This document shows positions 52,701 to 64,000 of a DNA stretch of 64,000 nt, piece after piece. The translations under genes and the position numbers were made by a program. Numbering within the stretch: the first letter of the stretch is position 1; the number at the start of each line of letters is the position of its first letter. The notes under the pieces were generated by a model. It searched no databases. It saw nothing but the letters and a program-made list of their open reading frames with translations, and was not told the DNA's origin. The DNA comes from Onthophagus taurus (Eukaryota; Arthropoda; Insecta; Coleoptera; Scarabaeidae), in the NCBI RefSeq assembly GCF_036711975.1, contig NC_091973.1, positions 124,001 to 188,000 on the forward strand. The letters run 5' to 3'.

Positions 52701-53268
52701 AATTAAACATTGGTGACCAAATTATCGCCATAAACGGCGTCAGTTTGGTCGGGTTACCACTTTCCACTTGTCAGAATTATATTAAAAACTCGAAGAACCA
52801 AACTGTCGTTAAACTCACGGTTGTACCCTGCGCTCCCGTAGTTGAAGTTAAAATCAAACGACCTGATACAAAATACCAGTTAGGATTTAGCGTACAAAAC
52901 GGAGTAATTTGTAGCTTACTTCGCGGTGGTATTGCGGAAAGGGGTGGTGTTCGAGTCGGACATCGGATTATTGAAATCAACAATCAGAGTGTCGTCGCTG
53001 TTCCTCATGAAAAAATTGTTAATCTTCTAGCTACATCTGTTGGGGAGGTAAGAATATAATAATTTTTTTTTATTTCGGTTTTTACTCTTTTTCTATCTAA
53101 CACATCTCCAGCAGTAATCGAGATATCTGTTGTAACAACTAAAATCAAACACTGTTTATATAGTTTTTTTTATATTAATTTTATGATTGGTTTCAGATAT
53201 TGATGAAGACAATGCCTACGTCGATGTTTCGATTGCTGACGGGACAAGAAAACCCGGTTTATATATAA
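46756..53268 (+). CDS. X11/Mint adaptor (APBA family, LIN-10), PTB and two PDZ domains
   Basis: Thirteen exons in the main model: 46756-46949, 47011-47103, 47269-47896, 47951-48247, 48307-48532, 48582-48887, 48959-49139, 49236-49389, 49554-49757, 50242-50278, 50445-50584, 52139-53047 and 53197-53268. They give 1146 residues in frame. The long N-terminal half is disordered, with conserved blocks [20 protein letters not shown] and [20 protein letters not shown]. The PTB domain runs from [19 protein letters not shown] to about residue 925 ([38 protein letters not shown]). PDZ1 starts near residue 977 and PDZ2 near 1057. The end, [16 protein letters not shown], is typical of the family. X11 binds the NPTY tail of APP-like proteins and works in neuronal sorting and synaptic exocytosis. 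Exon 9 (204 nt, phase 0-0) could be skipped. An alternative exon pair lies in the intron before exon 12. Confidence 0.95.
50585..51275. other. X11 intron 11, first part
   Basis: Non-coding by all tests I could apply, but 50830-51200 is less AT-rich than usual. It could hold a promoter for a short X11 transcript that starts with the exon at 51276 or its in-frame ATG at 51258. Confidence 0.4.
51276..51759 (+). CDS. Alternative X11 exon pair encoding a different PTB front half
   Basis: Two exons in intron 11. 51276-51378 (34 codons plus one base) encodes [34 protein letters not shown]. 51599-51759 encodes [53 protein letters not shown]. The second mirrors exon 11 strand for strand: [11 protein letters not shown] against [11 protein letters not shown], and VAVTKIK against EAVSRIK. 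Phases are 0, 1, 0, identical to exons 10 and 11, so the pair can replace them before exon 12 ([15 protein letters not shown]). An ATG at 51258, in frame and continuous with the first exon, allows a separate short isoform instead. Splice sites are GT-AG at all four ends. I cannot tell from sequence which form is used. Confidence 0.75.
53101..53157 (-). repeat. Repeat family F terminus in the last X11 intron
   Basis: Reverse strand: CAGTGTTTGATTTTAGTTGT, TACAACAGATATCTCGATTA, CTGCTGGAGATGTG. It matches the termini at 27294 and 40480. Only one end is present. Confidence 0.65.
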
Positions 53269-54922
53269 GTGACAGTTTTGAAGTGCCTACCCGTAGTAGA
53301 AATACCGTACGCTCGATTGGTCATTAGACGAGCGTTCGCCCCTTATTTATGTTTTTCCGTTTCGTCCGTTCGCGCTTGGATCGCTAAGAGGGTTCCACGG
53401 TTTCCCGTTAAGGAAACCAACAATAAAAAAAATAAATGATTAAAATAAAAATAAATGATACATCAATAAAAAGACAATATAAATAATGATGAGGTGCGTG
53501 TGCCTCGAGTGTACTACTTCGAGAAATAACGTTGCCCTGAGCTTTCGTGATATATAATATTCGCTACATTGCATCTAATTACCGCTTCGTCTTTATTTTT
53601 TCGGAAGATTAAACGAAAGGATACGAACCAAAGAAGAGCGACTCTGTTTAGTTTCCTAATGCAGTGCTTGTTATTTCCTTAGAAAGGTGAGACAAATCCG
53701 GAAGCGAGCGTGCTGCGTTTGTAGAATTAACCACGTTTTTACGAAATGCTTTTATAATAATAATGTGTATCCATTGGATTCCTTCTAAATAATAACGCTT
53801 ATTTTGCGAGTTGTGATTTTTAAGTAAAGCTTTTCGTTCACCGGTTTAGATGGAACGACACCGAGGAATTATATAAATGGCTCAAAATGAGTAAAGAAAG
53901 AAAAAATGATAATGAAATCAATGTAGCACTGTGTCTAGTCAGATTTAATATTTGTGTACGTGTTTAAGTTGAATAAAATAGGAGTGGGGTAATGAACCCC
54001 GGGACATTTCGACGACGAGGTCTATAGCCGTTCAAAAAAAAATTATAAATAAATTACGACATATATATTGTATATTTGCATCTACATAGTTACTGATGAA
54101 AAAAAAACAGATTTAACGTTAGATTTATATGTTTTTAACGTGACGACATATATTTTTGCTATATTGGTTTTGACCAAAATCTAAATACTCTACGTTTCGT
54201 CACCTTCCCTTTCCGTTTTTAAACTCTCCTCTGTTTGAAATTGACGACGTTTTTGCGATTAGGGTTTATTTTTGAACTCGATGTAGTTATTTGTGCCTGC
54301 CCGAACAACATTTCTATTATTCCCTTAACCATATCAACGATACGTCATCACACACTGTTTCCTATTTTCCTTTTACCCTTCTCTCTCGATCTCTATCGCT
54401 ATCATTCGTTTCCCTCAACGACATTTGTGTTAACTTATTCTATCTATACGATAAAAATTTAAAAAAAAGAAACCTACATATATGTAAACAAATATGTACA
54501 AAAACAAATTAATGACACAATACAGTATCCCACAACAATATCTTTGTTTTTTTTTATTGACTTTTATTAATTAAAAAAAAAATCTAATTAATAATTAATT
54601 AAGAGCTATTAAACATCCTTGGAGATCAGATCGCTAATGCACGGAAGAACACCAGGAATAGACAACAATTGCACAGGCTATACACAGTCCAATAAATACA
54701 CTACAAAGACAGCCTGGAGATAGGAAAGCAGTTGGGAGACTCAGAACATGTTAAAAGCTGGAAACTAGAAAAGAGCATCAGAAGACAAAGGTGAATGGAA
54801 GAGGAAAATTGTATTAATTAAAAACAAGTTAAACTCATATATTATAATTATGAAATAGAGACATTACAGAAAATACTTGAATTGTTTTAAATAAAAAAAA
54901 ATTAGTTACAAATAATAGGAAT
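53269..54922. other. 3' region between convergent X11 and PPME1
   Basis: X11 3' UTR (AATAAA at 53422) and downstream AT-rich sequence. Pyrimidine-rich stretch at 54200-54440 has open frames without coding character. PPME1 poly(A) candidate on the minus strand is at 54553-54558. Confidence 0.5.
53422..53427 (+). terminator. Poly(A) signal AATAAA, X11
   Basis: AATAAA 153 bases after the stop, followed by several more in 40 bases. Confidence 0.45.
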
Positions 54923-56313
54923 TTAACAAGCTGGCAAACTAGGAACAAATCCTTCCTTAGCAACTGCCAGTTTTTGTTTAACCAAAAATCCCGCTACGAT
55001 ATCTGCAACATTGCCCGGCTGATCCTCATGTATGGCATGTCCGCTTTTTGCCAAAACCTGCAGTTGAAATTTGCCCTGCATTTGCCCGATCGTGAGGGTT
55101 GTATCCAACCCGTAAATATTCGCCAAAAGTAATACTTTGGGCATGGCGATGTTGAGGAATTTCTGCGACAAACCTTTGAACCAACCGCTCCAAAAACTTT
55201 CAGTTTTACTTAAATCAATGCGCCATGTGTAACTGTTGGCATCGGACGGTTTTACAAATTCTGTTGTAGAAACATCTTTTTCTACTTCTTGTGACGAACT
55301 TTCACCAGGTGAATCTTCTGATCGTGAATCTTCGTCTACTTCCGCGATACAATCCGCAGACCTTTGATGAACTAACTTATATTGGCGTGGTTCTGTTGAG
55401 CTTTCTTCCAAATCAATTTCTTGCGTTGCTAATAAACCTGTTTTTGAACTGATTTTTTTTATATATTAGAAATAGTAGGACTTTTTATTAATTCAACTCA
55501 CTTTTTTATTTGTCCTGGCATCGAAATTCTTGCTGCTTCTAAATTATGAGTTTGACCACTTCTAAAACTAAAAATAATTTTGTGAATATTAATTTATGAT
55601 TACAAATATTTATTTACCTCCACTGAATAGCTTGATCTATGGTTTTAAAACTATTAGGACGACCTCTTAGGATGCTTTGCATAGCCGATAATGATTCCAT
55701 TGCGCTACCTTCAACAACATCTATAACGCAAAGTGCAACGGCCGTTTGAATTAAGTAAGCCGATTCAACAGCAATTGCTCCACCCATACTATGTCCAATT
55801 AAAACGACTGGGGGTATATTTTCAGTAAAGATTGTCTTAATGATTTCATCAACATCGGAAGCTAAAATTTCTAAGGAGAGATTCATATCATCTTCGGTAT
55901 TTGTTAAACCATGCCCACGTAGATCAATAGCTAATACTTGACACTCAACTTTTCTTGTTATTTCCTCCTAATTATTAACACAAACAATTAAAAATAATCT
56001 TTAAAATGTAAATTTTTTGCTAACTTACGGTAAATAAAGCCCATGTTAAAGCCGAATACCCTCCACCATGGAGCATAGCCACTACGGGACCAGAATTACC
56101 TTTCAAATACACATTGAAAATGCTTTCACCTATCTTCACATCACGTTTACTATCAAAATACTTTTCCCATTTCGTTGGCGAAAAATCTTTAATAGCTCCA
56201 GAGGTGAATCTTAAAACAATTGGGATTATTTTCACTTTATTTTTTACCTCTCATAAAATTTAATTGTACCTTTTTGACCCTTTCGAAAGAAGGTTTTTTC
56301 GCAGTGAAGACAT
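54923..56313 (-). CDS. PPME1, protein phosphatase 2A methylesterase
   Basis: Five exons on the minus strand: 56313-56270, 56209-56029, 55967-55618, 55561-55502 and 55448-54923, giving 386 residues, the same length as human PPME1. The short first exon reads MSSLRKNLLSKGSKR. Then come the core FSPTKWEKYFDS, the oxyanion region VVAMLHGGGYSALTW, LAIDLRGHG, and the nucleophile elbow IGHSMGGAI (Ser near residue 136). The distal part has IDVVEGSAMESLSAMQ, RGRPNSFK, YTWRIDLSKTESFWSGWFKG and the catalytic His region KSGHAIHEDQP. The enzyme removes the C-terminal methyl ester from the PP2A catalytic subunit. The acceptor of exon 5 follows an A-rich stretch instead of a pyrimidine tract; it was chosen because it is the one that preserves frame. 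Confidence 0.93.
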
Positions 56314-57595
56314 TGCTACTTCTTTTCAAAACCCCAAGCTTCGTGAATACATACGCGAATCAATGCAAAACTTAAAACGTAGGCGTTAAAAACATAACCT
56401 TCATTTCGCAGCCCCCTATACGCGAATTTATTGCATCATTTCGATTTTATTATAAAATCAAATATAAGTTATTTCATTAGAATTTGCGCTGTTCTTAACT
56501 AATCAAAGTATTTACCGGTGAAAACTTCTTGTTTTTAAAATATTAAACGATAAAAACAAAACGCCAATTAGTTACCAATTTTAATAACAGAGTGCGCTGA
56601 TGTTCTGCTTCATAACAGAAAATGACATTTCAAGTGTTCAAAAATTATTGAAAATTGTTTATTTGACTTAAAATTGAAATATTAAATTATAGATTTTATT
56701 GTTCAATAGATCAGGCTTTGAATTTGATTGTGGGGAATCTGGTTCCACTCTTCTTCGGAAATCATCTTCTGTTTATTAGTTGCCCTGGTGTTTCTCTTAC
56801 GTGAAGAGGACTCTGGCAAGTATTGGATTTATCTTTCACTTTTTTTAATATTAAATAACTCTCAAAAGCTATTGTACTTCTACGATTATAAAGATAAGTA
56901 CAAAGACAAAATTTAGTTTTGTTAATATATTTTCCTTGAAACTTTATACTTAAAAGATTGAGATAAAGTGTAATTTTTGGTTGCCGGATTCGCAAAGTTT
57001 AATTTTTAATCAACGCGATTAATTGCGTTATCATGTTTGTACATTTACGTCAACTCAGATATAATCGAAGTCCTCAAAGATCAATATTTCGAGGTTAAAT
57101 ATTTACAGGATTAAATTTTTTTTTATTCTGGAGAAAGTATAAAAGAATTAAGTCTATTTGCGTATTCGTACCTGCTTTCTTTAAACAGTGACACCTATTG
57201 AATTAACATTGAAGTGATTAAATTAATCGTAGAAACCTGCATTATCGTTGCTTTTAGAAAATGGCGGATAGGATAAAATGCTGATGTGAAAATGTTTTTG
57301 ATACCAACCAATTTGATAAATATTTACACACGTTCGCAATACACGAACATAAATACAGTTTAGTGGAAGCTTAATTTTTATGACATAGCTAAAAAAGTTG
57401 GGAAACCTATATAGAGAGAGAAAACACCGCAATCCGCAATGGGCCCAGCAAAGGGTTTGGTTCTTTCACTACATTGACTATTTTACATTTTTTTTTCGAA
57501 AGTGCGCGACCAAAAAAACGTTTATCGAGTGTTGTGCGCGTTCGAAAAATGTTTAAACAAATGTGTTAATCATAAACTATTAACAGGAAACGACT
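56314..57595. other. Divergent promoter region, PPME1 and Csk
   Basis: 1.3 kb of AT-rich sequence between the two starts. The hydrophobic frame at 56728-56916 has no family signature. Csk leader with possible upstream exon lies near 57400-57595. Confidence 0.5.
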
Positions 57596-59432
<1,837 letters not shown>

Positions 59433-59464
59433 GTTACTCGAAATTAGTGCATTTTAAGAATGAG

Positions 59465-59470
59465 AATAAA
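59465..59470 (+). terminator. Poly(A) signal AATAAA, Csk
   Basis: AATAAA 32 bases after the stop; another AATAAA lies near 59898. Confidence 0.5.
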
Positions 59471-60200
59471 AATACAAACGGTTGCGGTTCTCCTAAGATT
59501 ACATTCGACCGACTTTCGTTAATCAATTTAGAAAAAAGAAATTAAAAATAAAAATGATATGGTTTGTCTGCACTGTACGTGATTAGTTAGAGGTATTGTT
59601 TAAGTGTTGTACATAAAAAAGTGTGTGGTGTAGCACCAAGTAGCCCCACTATCCTGACTAAACAAAAAATAACTTATTCATTTTTAAATAAAATTCTTCT
59701 CGCTTTCCTTCAACCCACCTTTTTGTATTATACTATTACAACTATAAGAATTTTATTTTTTTGTTTTTATTTTGGCCAGCTTTTATTTTTTTATTTTATT
59801 ATTTTACATTTATGTAAATTATTGTAGTTATATACAATTTTACTGTACTTCACGTATTTTTATTATACTTGAATATAACTAAGTGAAGAAAATCAAAATA
59901 AACAGATTTTTGACTTTTTTTTATTTTATAATTCCCTCAATATCATAATTATTATCTATGAGTTTTCAATTTTAGTAGTTAAAGCCAGAAAAGAACGGTA
60001 ACATCGTGTTAGAGACTCAACAAGCTTGGTTAAACGGATGGCGGCAAAAAAGCAAGGAAAATTAGATTCTTACAAGACACGGATATTTTGGCAAGTACTT
60101 CCATATTATCAGTAAAACAAACACCCTGATTTATCAATATGCAGACTAATTGAATACAACTAAGTGAAGAAAATCAAAATAAACAGATTTTCGATTTTTT

Positions 60201-60206
60201 TTTATT
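60201..60206 (-). terminator. Poly(A) signal AATAAA, RpS6
   Basis: TTTATT on the plus strand, i.e. AATAAA on the RpS6 strand, 26 bases after the stop. The very short 3' UTR is normal for ribosomal-protein genes. Confidence 0.5.
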
Positions 60207-60231
60207 TTATAATTCCGTCATAACATCATAA

Positions 60232-61401
60232 TTACTTTATCGAACTTTGCGTGCTACTTCTACTCGCTGAGCGACGCCTCTTCAATTCCTCTTGTCTACG
60301 AGCTTTCGATTCCTTTTTGCGTTGAGCCAAAAGCTTGGCGTAATTATCAGCTTGCTCTTTGCGTTTCAAACAACGTTTCTTTTTCAATGCCAAACGATGT
60401 CGTTTTCTCTAAACAAATAATATGATTTTAATTAAATTAGTTTTTTATTATGATTAATTCGATGTATAACTTACTTGTAAAACAGAAGGAGTGATTAATC
60501 TTTGTATTTTTGGAGCCTTATATCTTTGTTTTTTACCCTCTTTCAACGGTAAAGGTCTCTTAATTACGTATTGACGCACATCATCTTCTTTATTCAAATT
60601 ATATAATTTGCGGATTTTCGATGCCCGCTTTGGACCCAAACGACGTGGTACTTGAGTGTCTGTTAATCCGGGGATTTCTTGTTCGCCTTTACGGACAACA
60701 ACAAGAGCAAGTACGCTTAAGTTGCCATCTACAATACAACCACGAACCGATTTCCTTTTGCGCTCACCAGTTCTTCGAGGTCTATAGCAAGAATGACCCT
60801 TTGAAAGTAGAAGACGTACTCGCGCTACAAAAATTATTTGTTAATTGAAAGAATTAATAAAGAAATTTATATGTACCATTAGTTAAAACACCCTGTTTCA
60901 TGGGAAATCCTTGTTTGTCATTCCCACCAGTAATTCTTAACACGTAACCTTTCCATTCATCACCTAATGAATCTGCATCAACTTCTGCTCCCATACGCTT
61001 TTCATAGAATACGCGTATTTTGTGTTCATCCACAACTTCAATCAATTTTTGAGCTCCCGTTGCCGGGAACGAAATGTTTAGCTATTAAAAACAGTTCATG
61101 ATTTAAAATCAACATTTTTATAAATTAAAAAAAATATATATTTAATAGATATATTTATTTTATTTCGGGACACCCAAAAAGATATTTATCGTCCACGAAA
61201 CATGTTTGATTTTTTTGAGACATATTGGGGCGAGGAACGGGCAAAGTTCTTGTATCCGTTTCAATCCGCCTCAATTAACTTTGGGATAACATAAAATATG
61301 GAAAAAAGTATCGAAAATTATACGCGATAAGAAAATTCCGTGATATTTTTCGATATTAAACAGATAACAAGGAAGAAAAAGGGAACTTTACAAACCTTCA
61401 T
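60232..61401 (-). CDS. RpS6: Ribosomal protein S6 (eS6)
   Basis: Four exons on the minus strand: 61401-61396, 61081-60877, 60824-60475 and 60408-60232, giving 245 residues. The first coding exon holds only Met-Lys, as is usual for this gene. Then [60 protein letters not shown] and [19 protein letters not shown] are nearly invariant across animals. The basic C-terminal helix ends [16 protein letters not shown], the serine cluster phosphorylated by S6 kinase downstream of TOR. It is a 40S subunit protein. It stands head to head with eIF2D, 679 bases apart. Confidence 0.98.
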
Positions 61402-61436
61402 CGTGAGTACAACGACATAACCTCAGCACCGCCAAA

Positions 61437-61447
61437 CATAAAAAGAG
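61437..61447 (-). promoter_or_regulatory. Possible TCT/TOP initiator of RpS6
   Basis: On the minus strand CTCTTTTTATG, a polypyrimidine initiator of the type used by ribosomal-protein genes. It lies 36-46 bases upstream of the ATG. Inferred from motif and position. Confidence 0.4.
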
Positions 61448-61971
61448 CTCGCTCGGTATGATAGATATCGTTTTAGAATTATTTCTTTCCACAGGAACAG
61501 TGCTGACATCTACCAGAAAATTATTGAAAAGAAACTTATTCGTTTCCATTTGCGATGAAAATAAATTATATTAATAATTGTTTATATATTAATAAATAAT
61601 GTGAAAATATGGTTGTTTTCAAATCTATTTGACGTTAGAGGGCATTACATATTGCGGATTGGTAAGATATGAGATTCTCATATCTCAAATTCAACAGTGA
61701 TACCAATTTTGTCTTTTCTTTCTATTTACAGCCTTCAGGAATAATTTTGCAGTTAGCTTTTATGTGCAGTAATTAGAGATGGAAAATTCTCGAGAGAAAA
61801 AATAGAATTTTTTCGATTTTGAGAATTTTCTGAGAACAACCTTTTAAATAGAACTGCATTCATATTTATGGGATTAATTACTTATGGAGGACTTATAACC
61901 ATTTTCTCCTTCTTTTTTATCTTTATATTATTTTGTTTAAAGTAAATTTTAGATCTTTAGATTTTTCTCCA

Positions 61972-61981
61972 TAGATGGCGT
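61972..61981 (+). promoter_or_regulatory. AGATGGCG motif upstream of eIF2D
   Basis: TAGATGGCGT, 100 bases before the eIF2D ATG. Nearly the same decamer occurs close to the starts of ULK3 (36623) and BORCS8 (44198). Confidence 0.35.
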
Positions 61982-62080
61982 CACTCTTAATGAAAACAAT
62001 AACCTTACAAAAAAAATGACGTAACAAAACATAACCTCAAAGTTTCAATTTATCGCATTGCGAAGAGAATTCTGAAAAAA

Positions 62081-63956
62081 ATGTTCAAAAAGCCGTTCCG
62101 CGTGAAATCAAATACACCAATAAAAAGCTCCGAACGGTAAAAAAACAAATGTTTTATTTGATATATTACAAGGTCGAATATAATTTGTAATGCTTACACG
62201 TTGACGCTTTTTTTGGTATTATAATAAGCGCTTCAGGATTAGTTCGGCCTTGATATAATACATGTTAATTTAAAATAATATTCTTTCAGAAAATCACTCA
62301 AAGAATCTATTCGAAAGCACCTTCCCTTATTAAGTGGAACAGACGTTGATAATCTTTTCCCGAAGAAAGAAAACGCATCTTGTATGAAAATCATCACCTC
62401 AGATAATATAATTGTACAAGTTTATGTAGTTCAAAAACGTGCTGTTGCTTTTGAATATAACTCGATTATTTACCCAACTGTTTATGTATTATGGAAGTAT
62501 GATAATATAGCGTTGAATTTCACAACGAATTCGTTTGTCTTTTCAAAAATATCTGGTGGGGCTGATTTAATGTTACCAGGAGTGAGTTTAAATCCAAGCG
62601 GTTATGGCATTTTCACCCAAAATCAAATAGCCAGTATTAATACTGTAGAAAATAAAGCTTGTTTAGCTGTTGGCGTTACAGCAATGTCCTCAGATCAAAT
62701 ACAAATACATGGAAAAGGAAAATGTGTTATCGTTTACCATTTTTATGGTGACAATTTGTGTACTATTGAAGATATGCCTCTTCAAAAATTACCATTATTT
62801 GGACCTCCCGCTTGGTTAACAACTGAAAATATCGAAGAATCCGTTAATGATGAAACCACTGAAGAAGAAATTGAAAGCACTGAAGCTACCAGTTCAGCAA
62901 CAATAGTTTCTTCATCAAATGATGATACGGATAAGTTATTAATGGACTGTTTTTTAACTGCCATTAAATATTCAAAAACTATCGAATTACCCATATTAAC
63001 ATCTTCGTTTTATAAATCACAAGTTTTATCGGTGTGTCCACCCGATAAAGTGTTAGATATTAAAAAAACTAGTTTTAAGAAAGTTGGGGTGTTTCTTAAA
63101 CAAATGTGTAAGGTGAGATAAATTCATTATTAAATGTAATATACAAGTGTTCATTAAGTATGGAACCGGCTTAATATTTGCAAAAGTAAAAATTTGACTG
63201 AACAAAATCTTTTGTTAACAACTAAAACTAACAGTAAATGTAGAACTAGAAATGTTCGGATTTAGTCGTCTGCCTAAACCCGAATGTTTCTAGTTCTAAG
63301 TCCAGGTTAGAACGAAACACGTCTGTAAAACACGCGTCAGTTCTCTCCGAAGGTAAAATTAAAACTGACATCGCTTCGCTGCCGTCTTATCGACGCTTCA
63401 TTCTGGAGCCAGACTTTGGCGCCCCTAAGTCGCGAACTCAGATGTTTCTTTTCTTCTATAAAATCGACCGTTACTCCAACTTTTCTTTTTCTTTCTTTTC
63501 CTTTTTTTTTGTTTTCTGTTACACTCTTAGTTTCCCATAGACTACACATTCTGTTTACTTCGTTTGTTTGATATACAGGGTGAAACCCGAATATTTCTAG
63601 TTCTCAGTCTAGTGGTATGTTTCATGTTCTAAGTCTACTGTTACTTCTATACTAATGTTAGTTCTATTTTAGTTCAATTAACACCAGCCTTGGTGAAAGT
63701 TTTCATGCTTACATAAATATAATATGTTTTAGGAAGGAGTTATTGATATTAAAGAAAAGAAAAAAGGAGTTGAAACACTCGAAGGGATTAATCGAGATCA
63801 TCAAATGTTAAAAGAATTTTATGTTGAGATTGATAATCGTCCTAAACCACAACAAGACAAACCTGATGCAAAAACCGATGTGCCAAATCGAAATATCATC
63901 GAAACTTATGCCATTACAAGTTCCACAGAACCTATATTTAAGGAATTTCAATTAAA
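62081..63956 (+). CDS. eIF2D (ligatin), N-terminal part, cut by the window end
   Basis: Exons 62081-62136, 62290-63112 and 63733-63956 give about 367 residues in frame. The start MFKKPFRVKSNTPIKSSER matches the eIF2D signature (MFxKxFRVKSNTxIKGSDRRK). The PUA-like region follows: YPTVYVLWKYDNIALNFTTN, GGADLMLPGVSLN, AVGVTAMSSDQI, GKGKCVIVYHFYGDNL. After an acidic linker, LLMDCFLTAIKYSKTIELPI and PDKVLDIKKTSFKKVGVFLK form the winged-helix/SWIB-like part. I end exon 3 at a donor (TTAAA|GTAGTG) instead of the TAG stop three bases later, because the C-terminal SUI1 domain is still missing. eIF2D delivers or removes tRNA at the ribosomal P site in initiation and recycling. Intron 2 carries family A repeats. 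Confidence 0.92.
63241..63312. repeat. Palindromic repeat family A copy in eIF2D intron 2
   Basis: TAGAACTAGAAATGTTCGGA, TTTAGTCGTCTGCC, TAAACCCGAATGTTTCTAGT, TCTAAGTCCAGGTTAGAAC. The two halves are inverted copies with few differences. Confidence 0.75.
63584..63652. repeat. Palindromic repeat family A, half copy
   Basis: ACCCGAATATTTCTAGTTCT, CAGTCTAGTGGTATGTTTCA, TGTTCTAAGTCTACTGTTAC. It repeats the right half of the copy at 63241 and is preceded by ATACAGGGTG. Confidence 0.55.
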
Positions 63957-64000
63957 GTAGTGTATATTAATTATTAATCGTTGTTTATGAATTAACAATT

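Larger units (their letters stand above)
59433..60231. other. 3' region between convergent Csk and RpS6
   Basis: Non-coding. It contains a direct repeat of about 80 bp: 59867-59945 and 60157-60239 share TAAGTGAAGAAAATCAAAAT, AAACAGATTTT and TTTTTATTTTATAATTCC. The second copy includes the RpS6 3' UTR and reaches the stop-codon region; the first is a downstream duplicate. Confidence 0.75.
61402..62080. other. Divergent promoter region, RpS6 and eIF2D
   Basis: Contains a TOP/TCT-like start for RpS6 near 61437-61447 and TAGATGGCGT (61972-61981) 100 bases before the eIF2D start. No coding frame. Confidence 0.5.

Noticed and set aside
54617-54800. LINE-like wording (ELLNILGDQIANARKNTRNR) in the PPME1 3' flank
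   Set aside because: Too short and without a reverse-transcriptase motif to assign it to any element.
56728-56916. Small hydrophobic protein frame between PPME1 and Csk
   Set aside because: Only 62 codons, no known motif or splice partner, in a divergent promoter region. A micro-protein cannot be ruled out but is not supported.
63957-63960. TAG stop ending eIF2D at the window edge
   Set aside because: It would remove the SUI1 domain essential to the family, and GTAGTG overlaps it as a donor. The gene more likely continues.

Overview
The window is nuclear DNA from an insect: AT-rich, compact genes whose introns are mostly 50-100 bp, GT-AG splicing, and typical insect orthologues. The gene set fits a holometabolous insect, probably a beetle, but the species cannot be read from the sequence. 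I traced twelve protein-coding genes exon by exon. Each model keeps reading frame across its splice sites except Cyclin E, which needs one extra base.

Layout. (-) MFSD6-like major-facilitator transporter, 257-3770. (+) Shark tyrosine kinase, 6581-10087. (+) an unrecognised 197-residue protein, 11283-11991. (+) Nipped-B cohesin loader, 13316-20799. (-) tango/ARNT bHLH-PAS factor, 23901-35564, whose introns hold most of the repeats. (+) ULK3-like kinase, 36851-38348. (+) Cyclin E, 40276-43642. (+) BORCS8, 44276-44851. (+) X11/Mint PTB-PDZ adaptor, 46756-53268. (-) protein phosphatase methylesterase PPME1, 54923-56313. (+) Csk, 57596-59432. (-) RpS6, 60232-61401. (+) eIF2D, from 62081, cut by the window end.

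The genes are housekeeping, signalling and cell-cycle functions and do not form one pathway. MFSD6/Shark, tango/ULK3, PPME1/Csk and RpS6/eIF2D are head to head. Nipped-B/tango, X11/PPME1 and Csk/RpS6 are tail to tail.

Repeats are many but short. There are two dispersed palindromic families (A, around GGTTTAGCCGT...ACGGCTAAACC; B, around TTGTTCGTGATA...TATCACGAACAA), several MITE-like elements with terminal inverted repeats, a 593-bp foldback element, a hAT-like element with a BED-finger reading frame in Cyclin E intron 1, a Tigger/pogo relic in a Shark intron, and a LINE scrap. I saw no LTR, Polinton or other virus-derived element.

The most interesting observations are an alternative exon pair in X11 that would replace the first half of its PTB domain, an alternative tango first exon flanked by CACGTG boxes, a one-base frame break in Cyclin E, E2F-like sites upstream of Cyclin E, and a well-paired hairpin between Nipped-B and tango.
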